Origin: Candidatus Pelearchaeum sp.
Lineage (GTDB): Archaea; Thermoproteota; Nitrososphaeria_A; Caldarchaeales; Caldarchaeaceae
Direction: 5' to 3'
NCBI GenBank assembly: GCA_015520425.1
Contig: WAQC01000146.1
Span: forward strand, 1-5,560
DNA: 5,560 bases
The notes under the pieces were generated by a model. The model was not told the origin of the DNA, did not search any database, and was given only the letters and a program-made list of their open reading frames with translations. Positions 4,538 through 5,560 of the stretch are shown piece after piece (within the stretch, counting starts at the first letter, position 1; every line of letters starts with the position of its first letter). The translations under genes were made by a program, and so were the position numbers.

Positions 4538-5433
4538 AAAACTTTGGAAAGCAACTACCCATATCTCTTGTTATCGCAGCGCTAGCGTTGGCAGCCTTAA
4601 CGCAGGGTAGCGTTTTGGCTATACAGTTTGGAGAGCCCGATTCTGAGAATAGATACCCATACGTTGGGCTGGTAGTGTTCTACACCACCGACGAGGACGG
4701 AAACCTAATACCCTTATGGAGGTGTAGCGGCGCGCAGATAGCGCCCAGAGTATTCCTGACCGCAGGCCACTGCGCAGGCTACGACCCAGACTTAGACATA
4801 ACACCCACACACGCTCAGGTATGGTTTGAAGTCGGGCCAATAGAACTTGACCCCAACTGGGAGCCTGGAGAGCCATGCACGCCAGATGTGACAGGATACC
4901 CCTGCGGCGGAGGAGTGATAGGCACACCTATAGCGCATCCTGAGTGGACGGGAAGTCTAACCATACCCGACACCCACGATGTTGGGCTAGTAATCTTTGA
5001 CGAAGATATCATACTGCCAGAATATGGGAAGCTAGCTCCTGAAGGATATTTGGACGCTCTAGCTACACAGCGAGGGCTCCAGGAGGTGCATTTCACAGTG
5101 GTAGGCTATGGACTTCAGTCGGTAAGGCCGTTCCTCCAAGCAGAACGAACCCGCTACGTGGGTGAGGTAATGCTCATAGACCTACGCAGCGCGCTCAACG
5201 ATGGATACAACATACAATACACCAACGACCCAGGACTAGGAACAGGCTCAGGAGGAACATGCTTCGGAGACTCAGGAGGCCCTGTAATCCACAAAACAAG
5301 CACAGGAGAAGAAGTAATAGTAGGTGTCAACTCATTCGTCTTAAACGCGAACTGCATGGGCTCCGCATTCGCCTACCGTGTTGATACACAACACGCGCGT
5401 TACTTCCTAGCAAACTACGTAGAACTCCCCTAG
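4534..5433 (+). CDS. Secreted chymotrypsin-fold (S1 family) serine protease
   Basis: An endopeptidase predicted to act outside the cell. Residues 1-29 are a Sec signal peptide: lysines at 2 and 6, a hydrophobic core (about 9-22), and a VLA cleavage site at 27-29 with no lipobox Cys. The catalytic triad is H79 in LTAGHC, D149 in THDVGLV and S247 in CFGDSGGP. Six cysteines can form three disulfides: C64-C80 (as 42-58 of chymotrypsin), C115-C124, and C243-C274 (as 191-220). Signal peptidase cleavage would expose Ile30 (IQFGE, compare IVGGE), which could pair with D246 like Ile16-Asp194, with no propeptide. The position equivalent to Asp189 is Gly241, so trypsin-like Arg/Lys specificity is not expected. 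The closest resemblance, from memory, is to secreted actinobacterial and Chloroflexi proteases. There is no C-terminal anchor. The 299-residue length is complete. A double TATA box 26-43 nt upstream supports the ATG at 4534. Confidence 0.9.
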   Translation: MKNFGKQLPISLVIAALALAALTQGSVLAIQFGEPDSENRYPYVGLVVFYTTDEDGNLIPLWRCSGAQIAPRVFLTAGHCAGYDPDLDITPTHAQVWFEVGPIELDPNWEPGEPCTPDVTGYPCGGGVIGTPIAHPEWTGSLTIPDTHDVGLVIFDEDIILPEYGKLAPEGYLDALATQRGLQEVHFTVVGYGLQSVRPFLQAERTRYVGEVMLIDLRSALNDGYNIQYTNDPGLGTGSGGTCFGDSGGPVIHKTSTGEEVIVGVNSFVLNANCMGSAFAYRVDTQHARYFLANYVELP

Positions 5434-5440
5434 CAAACCT

Positions 5441-5466
5441 TCTAAAAATTATTCTTTTAATTTATG
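5441..5466 (+). terminator. T-rich probable terminator after the protease gene
   Basis: Within 35 bp of the protease stop the plus strand turns T/A-rich (TTATTCTTTTAATTTAT at about 5448-5464). Archaeal terminators are often such T-runs without a hairpin. No stem of useful length precedes it. Confidence 0.35.
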
Positions 5467-5508
5467 TGCATTTGCATTAATATTTTAGAGAAAAGAGGAT
5501 TATGCTTA

Positions 5509-5560
5509 TTGGCGCGCATTAGGAACGGCGATTATTTTCTCCTGGCCTCTCAAACACTAC
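5509..5560 (+). CDS. Possible start of a further gene, cut by the window edge
   Basis: A TTG at 5509 opens a frame that runs without a stop to the edge (17 codons, beginning LARIRNGDYF). A TAATATTTTA stretch at 5478-5487 would place a transcript start near 5508, and GAGG at 5495-5498 lies 10 nt upstream. Too short to recognise. On the opposite strand a 13-codon open end finishing at TAA 5519-5521 could equally be the tail of a minus-strand gene. Only one of these, or neither, may be real. Confidence 0.15.
   Translation, partial: MARIRNGDYFLLASQTL

Noticed and set aside
3459..5357. Minus-strand open frames opposite the dehydrogenase and protease genes
   Set aside because: Their products are Ser/Pro/Leu-rich shadows of well-conserved proteins on the plus strand, without recognisable motifs.
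1..5560. CRISPR array, insertion sequence, tRNA or rRNA
   Set aside because: No regularly spaced repeats, transposase motifs, terminal inverted repeats, cloverleaf pattern or conserved rRNA segments were seen.

Overview
The window looks like chromosome from a thermophilic archaeon, probably TACK/Thermoproteota-like. Three things point that way. Several genes have TATA-like boxes about 26 nt before the likely transcript start, with no room for a leader. Codon use leans on AGA/AGG for Arg and ATA for Ile. The gene families are ones common in archaea: IorA-type indolepyruvate:ferredoxin oxidoreductase, a small pyruvoyl decarboxylase of the crenarchaeal AdoMetDC/ArgDC kind, and a class III CoA-transferase/racemase. 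The phylum is inferred, not proved.

Layout. On the minus strand, 1-1564 encodes IorA, the large subunit of a 2-oxoacid:ferredoxin oxidoreductase. It is cut by an in-frame TAA at 341-343, after which the same frame carries on with an intact TPP-binding domain to the window edge. Divergent from it, across 126 bp, is a plus-strand CaiB/BaiF-fold gene (1691-2845) whose His/Asp/Glu set matches alpha-methylacyl-CoA racemase. It meets a minus-strand speD-like gene (2846-3199) tail to tail with no base between the two stop codons. A roughly 290-bp intergenic stretch (3200-3489) holds the speD promoter region, interleaved short repeats and a possible hairpin. Then come a plus-strand DapB-fold dehydrogenase of the 2,4-diaminopentanoate dehydrogenase type (3490-4452) and, behind its own strong AT-rich promoter, a secreted chymotrypsin-fold serine protease (4534-5433). 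The last 127 bp hold a T-rich probable terminator and perhaps the start of another gene.

How they fit together. IorA would oxidise aryl-pyruvates from aromatic amino acids to aryl-acetyl-CoA. The racemase acts on acyl-CoA thioesters, and the diaminopentanoate dehydrogenase-like enzyme suggests amino-acid (ornithine/lysine type) breakdown. A secreted protease would supply amino acids. A peptide- or amino-acid-using lifestyle is a reasonable inference, but the genes lie on different strands and do not form one operon. I found no mobile element, CRISPR array, tRNA or rRNA, and nothing that amounts to a clear new defence or mobile system. The points most worth checking are the stop codon in iorA, the altered active-site motif of the SpeD-like enzyme, and the protease whose mature N-terminus appears to be made by signal peptidase alone.
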